DNA from: Gorsachius magnificus | Lineage: Eukaryota > Chordata > Aves > Pelecaniformes > Ardeidae | Length of the DNA: 64,000 nucleotides | Direction of reading: 5' to 3' | Assembly: GCA_034008185.1 (NCBI GenBank) | Contig: CM067085.1 | Location: forward strand, 79,596,275-79,660,274 | Part shown: in pieces, positions 60,186-64,000 of the stretch | How positions within the stretch are numbered: the first letter of the stretch is position 1 | Layout of the letters: every line of letters starts with the position of its first letter | Notes under the pieces: model-generated | Told to the model about the DNA's origin: nothing | The model's input: the letters and a program-made list of their open reading frames with translations, nothing else | Databases searched by the model: none | Program-made: the position numbers and the translations under genes

Positions 60186-63100
60186 AGCCACAGCATCAGA
60201 GTAAAACTTCTCACTCGACTGACATGGCAAACAAATATATCCAATAACGATTGCGTCCTCTGGGGTGTGCAGCAGGAAAAAAAAAAAAAGAACAAACCCA
60301 AAGAGGGTTAGAGAAGGAGATTGATAGAATGAGTCCAATTTTATTTTCCACAAAGTGTGACACAGCTTGCTTTGATACCTGTCAGAGGGTCTTTGTCACC
60401 AAGAGACAGTCTGTCCATTTTCCAGGCAAAAGTGGGATTGACTTTAGTGGTTGCTTCTCATAAGAGTCCTAAATGTAATCCTACACATCTCTAGGAATAA
60501 ACAGAAGTGTTCCGTCTTGTTCAGCAAGGATAACATTATGTTCCCTCTCCTCTTTCCCTCACATCTTGTCCATCCTACCTCTAGCTGTAGGACGCCACAG
60601 AAGTAAAAAGAATTCTTGGCACATGCTGTGAAAGCCACATGTGTTTGGCAGCAACTTTTTTCTATCTACACAGTTGCACCTCGGTCGGTCAGGCTACCAT
60701 TACCATTTACATTGATCAGCATGCACGGGTTTTGCGGCCAACCACCTCGCTGCACTGAGCAAGTAGGAATACAAGAAAAAAGAAGGAAAAAAAAAAATAA
60801 ATAAGAAAACCAGCCAAGAGCCACAAAATCATTTTAGATAATCCAGTAATATCTTTTGTCCTGAAATATTAAAGCAAAGTGCCCCGAACTGTTGGGTGCA
60901 CGCAATTCAGCACTTTGCAGTCAGTCCAGTGCTGGCCTTTGGAAGAGCTGCCTTGCCAGGAGCTGAGCCCTCCCCGCGGCACCGGGGCTCAGCTCTGCAG
61001 AGCCAGAGGAGGGAGGCAGAAGCAGAGGATCCTTACAGGGCAGGGAAAGCTGGTGGGAGAGGAAGAAGAGGGTAAAAGCCTCCTGGATCTAGGGTACCCA
61101 TTTGAACCTGTCACTGGAGAACAGCATCCAAAAGTACCTTCAGCAGCTTGCACAAAATGGGCTTGAGACCACCATCCAGCTCACAGCACTGCCTTCCCAA
61201 AAGGCTGTCCTCATGGACCCTAGAGAGCAACGCGTTTGGAGTTCCCGAGCTTCCCTTCACCAGCTGTAACAGGAGACACAGCTGAAGCAGGGCTGAATGA
61301 CTCTATGGCCCAGCTAACAGTACCCATAAGTCATAGATCCCTTGAAAATGCTAAGCATAGTGCTTCATGCTGCTGAGGTCCGATGCAGACCCAAATGTAT
61401 TTAAAGGATCCAGAGAAAGAGAGATGAGAAAAATATTTCTGGAGTTTCAAGGAATGGCAGTACTCCTCTTTTACGGGAACCTGCCAAGCAAAAACCAGGT
61501 TTCATTACTGATTTCAAATAAAAGAAAGCAAAGTTGATTCTGGCCATGCTTGTGGACACAAAAATGCTTTCAACATGTATTTTGTTACGTTATTGTGGAA
61601 ACTCTTCCAACAGCCATCTTTCTTTCCCGAGCACTTCACTTTCACACACAGCAGATGATCATAGCTTGCTGTTGTTAACTACAAGCCTTAAACCCTTCCA
61701 CTCCTCCCAACGACGCCGATTCCAGTTGGGTTTTTGTACTTCTGTCCTCTCTGTGTAGGGACTGAGACAAACGTTCTCTAACCGCTCAGCGTGGTGCCAA
61801 GCTGAACCCTTGTCACGCTTGCAGTACCCCATAGCCAAGATCCCACTCTGGCTAGAAGTCGCGGTGTTTGCAGTAGGGCCAGGGAGGGGTTATAAAGGGT
61901 ATAGGTTTATATAAGGTATAAACCCCTATAGCTTTAAGGTATAAAGGGTTATAAAACCTGATTAGATTTTTCTCATGAGCATAATTTCGCTGAAGGAAAA
62001 TGGGTCAGAACCCAAGGTCAACCATATCTGTTTTTCTTGAGCCAGGCAGATTTGGTGAAGGTTTCTTCATGTTTTTCCCTACCATGTACCAGTTCTGGCA
62101 TGCAAGGCATTATTAAAGGGCACATCAATCTGCTGCCACAGAGAGGGCCTGATCTGTGATGGCAAGCATGCGAGAGAACCTCTGCTGGCCATTCTGGTGC
62201 ATCAGGAATGGCGGCGTCTTTCTCCAATTCCGCACAGAACACCAAGGATCCGTGCGAGGCAGTCACTTTTACTGGACACGACCAGCCGGAACATAAATAG
62301 AGATAAGGCATATTTTATAACCGATATTTTGGCCCCAACAGCCTCTTTTTCAGCCAACAGCATTGCATAAAATTAGAAGTAGTGTGTTCAAACCAGGTTT
62401 CTGGTCCTGTACAGCCTGCCAGGAAGCAGAAGGACATTAGAAGCTTATCGGGTTCCTAGCATCTGAAGTTCGCTTCAGTCATGCATTCTCCCCTCTTTCC
62501 TCATGATTTCTTCCAACATCGATAATTTGCAACTAGGCTGGCAGAGAGAGGAAGGAGGGAGGGAGCAAGAGGTGTCCCCCCCACCTTTCAACATCGGTTG
62601 TTTTTATATTCTGGCAGTCTGCGAACATACCTAACGGCTTAGCAGACATCACTCTTGATGAACGGTCATCAGCAGGGACACGGGAAAAACACAGAGGGAA
62701 AGATATGAAGATCAGGGGTGCAACTTCAAGATCTGGGAGCTAGGAAGCCCCACGCTTCAGATGCCTAAGAGGATTCCGAGCCGGTGGTTCTACAAGGATG
62801 CTTGCAATGATTAATTCATGCTTTACTGCTATATCGCTGACATCTGCAGCAAGTTAACCTCTCTGCTTCAATTTTAACTTCTGCAAATTACAGATTATAG
62901 CTACCTACAAACGATGGGCTAGGGATTAGTTAATATTTTAAAGGAACCTCAGGCTTAAAAATGCACAGAATTGCCACCAACTATTGTGGAAAAAAAAAAT
63001 GTTTTGTAGGATGCCCATGGATGCATAATTCAATACTGTATGAAAAGCACACACCCCGGTTTGTATAAGAGAGATGCTGGGGAAAAAAAAAGAAAGAAAA

Positions 63101-64000
63101 GAATCAGAAGCCTTTAAAGTTAGATAGCACTGTGAAAAAAGTATACAGCAAGCTCAGAGCCCTCCAAACGCTGTGGATTTATGAAAAGAACAACTATAAC
63201 CAATATTATTCTAACTCCTGACAACCCTTAGATATGGCTCCACAAACAGGTTCCACCTGGGAGGTGAAGTGTGGATTTACAGCACATTTACTACTCCACA
63301 GTATCAACCCACGTGCATGCTTTTACTGTCCAGTAAGCGCAAGGCAGCTTATATCACATTCATTGTCCAGTTCATGTAAATTCAACTCTCTCTGAATCTC
63401 CGAACACTATCATCAAAAACACACACGTTGGAGGTGATAACAACAGCAGGTCCTGCGTGACACCAGCAAACAAAACCTGAAATGAAATTCAATACAACGT
63501 AATGCAAGTCAATGCAAGAGGATGTGAAAACGGCCTTATTGCAGGTCTACACGTTGAACAGGCATTTAAATCTTATTATGCCTGATTATATTGCACTATT
63601 TGGGCACATTTCTAGATCGCTATAAAGAAACATTATACCTAGTACTGCTAATTCCCCACACGTAGCAGATGGTTTCACCGTAGTGAAAATGTGTGTTTCA
63701 AAGTCAGCCCCTACGTTGGGAAGGTAACGATGGAAACCGTGGCATCCCCTTTCAAAGATACAGAGCTCAGAGGTTTTAAAGAGAGAGAAAAAGAAAAAAA
63801 AGTCAAATGCAATAAAAGCAAATGTAGGAATATAGCTCTGATTTACTGGAACTTTTGCAACAAGTAGGGGGGCCAGAAGTGAGATGCTGATGCTTTCTTT
63901 ACCTTTGTCATGCAGGAGACCAGCTGCACAGAGTACAGCTAAGACGTGGGGAGCCAAACAACTCAAAATTATTTTATGTGCCTGGGGTATCAGAAAAGTG
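60186..64000. other. Unique non-coding stretch to window end
   Basis: No gene or interspersed repeat is recognised. A TATAAA-rich inverted repeat lies at 61886-61958. The 126-codon minus frame 63586-63966 and the 97-codon minus frame 62018-62311 match nothing I know. Confidence 0.55.
61886..61958. repeat. TATAAAGGG-rich direct and inverted repeat
   Basis: GGTTATAAAGGGTATA recurs as GGTATAAAGGGTTATA, and TATAGGTTTATA faces TATAAACCCCTATA. Direct and inverted copies of one short word are thus packed into about 70 bases, with several TATAAA boxes as a by-product. Confidence 0.8.

Noticed and set aside
1..64000. CRISPR arrays, bacterial operons, prophage or plasmid features
   Set aside because: No spaced direct-repeat arrays, Shine-Dalgarno-led gene strings or prokaryotic protein families are present. 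The sequence is vertebrate in character.

Overview
The window looks like about 64 kb of AT-rich, non-coding vertebrate nuclear DNA, almost certainly from a bird. The main evidence is several copies of the CR1 LINE. They end in the short ATTCTATG-type tail instead of poly(A), and they carry the C-terminal reading frame of the CR1 reverse-transcriptase protein. Two solo LTRs of an avian endogenous retrovirus type support this, and nothing of bacterial or plasmid character is present. I cannot name the species or locus. The LTR type suggests Neoaves, but only weakly.

I find no host protein-coding gene, tRNA, rRNA, snRNA or CRISPR array that I can defend. The longest open frames either lie inside CR1 copies or look like chance. 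The sequence reads as an intergenic desert or a very large intron.

Layout: 1-2232 unique; 2233-2775 solo LTR (minus); 5381-5406 a run of 26 G beside a CR1 3' end (5441-5812, minus); 8407-8546 CR1 fragment (minus); 12880-14500 an old CR1/L3-like LINE (minus) that keeps endonuclease and early reverse-transcriptase sequence but lacks the catalytic core; 21083-21895 GC-rich CR1 (minus); 23.66-24.06 kb a pair of X-box-like sites followed by a small CpG-rich patch; 34124-34137 a near-palindromic RFX X-box; 35585-35766 CR1 end (plus); 39645-39729 and 48585-48676 CR1 tails (plus); 40.5 kb a second CpG-rich patch; 50475-51053 the best-preserved CR1 frame (minus); 52907-53508 a solo LTR (plus) with a perfect 5-bp target-site duplication and an intact CRE palindrome; 57.49-57.76 kb a homeodomain-motif-rich AT stretch; 59.73-60.19 kb a third CpG-rich patch.

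There are no genes here to describe as a system. What can be read is a history of retroelement insertion and decay on a background with a few candidate regulatory patches. I saw no sign of a novel multi-gene system. The regulatory candidates rest on motif reading alone and need cross-species alignment.
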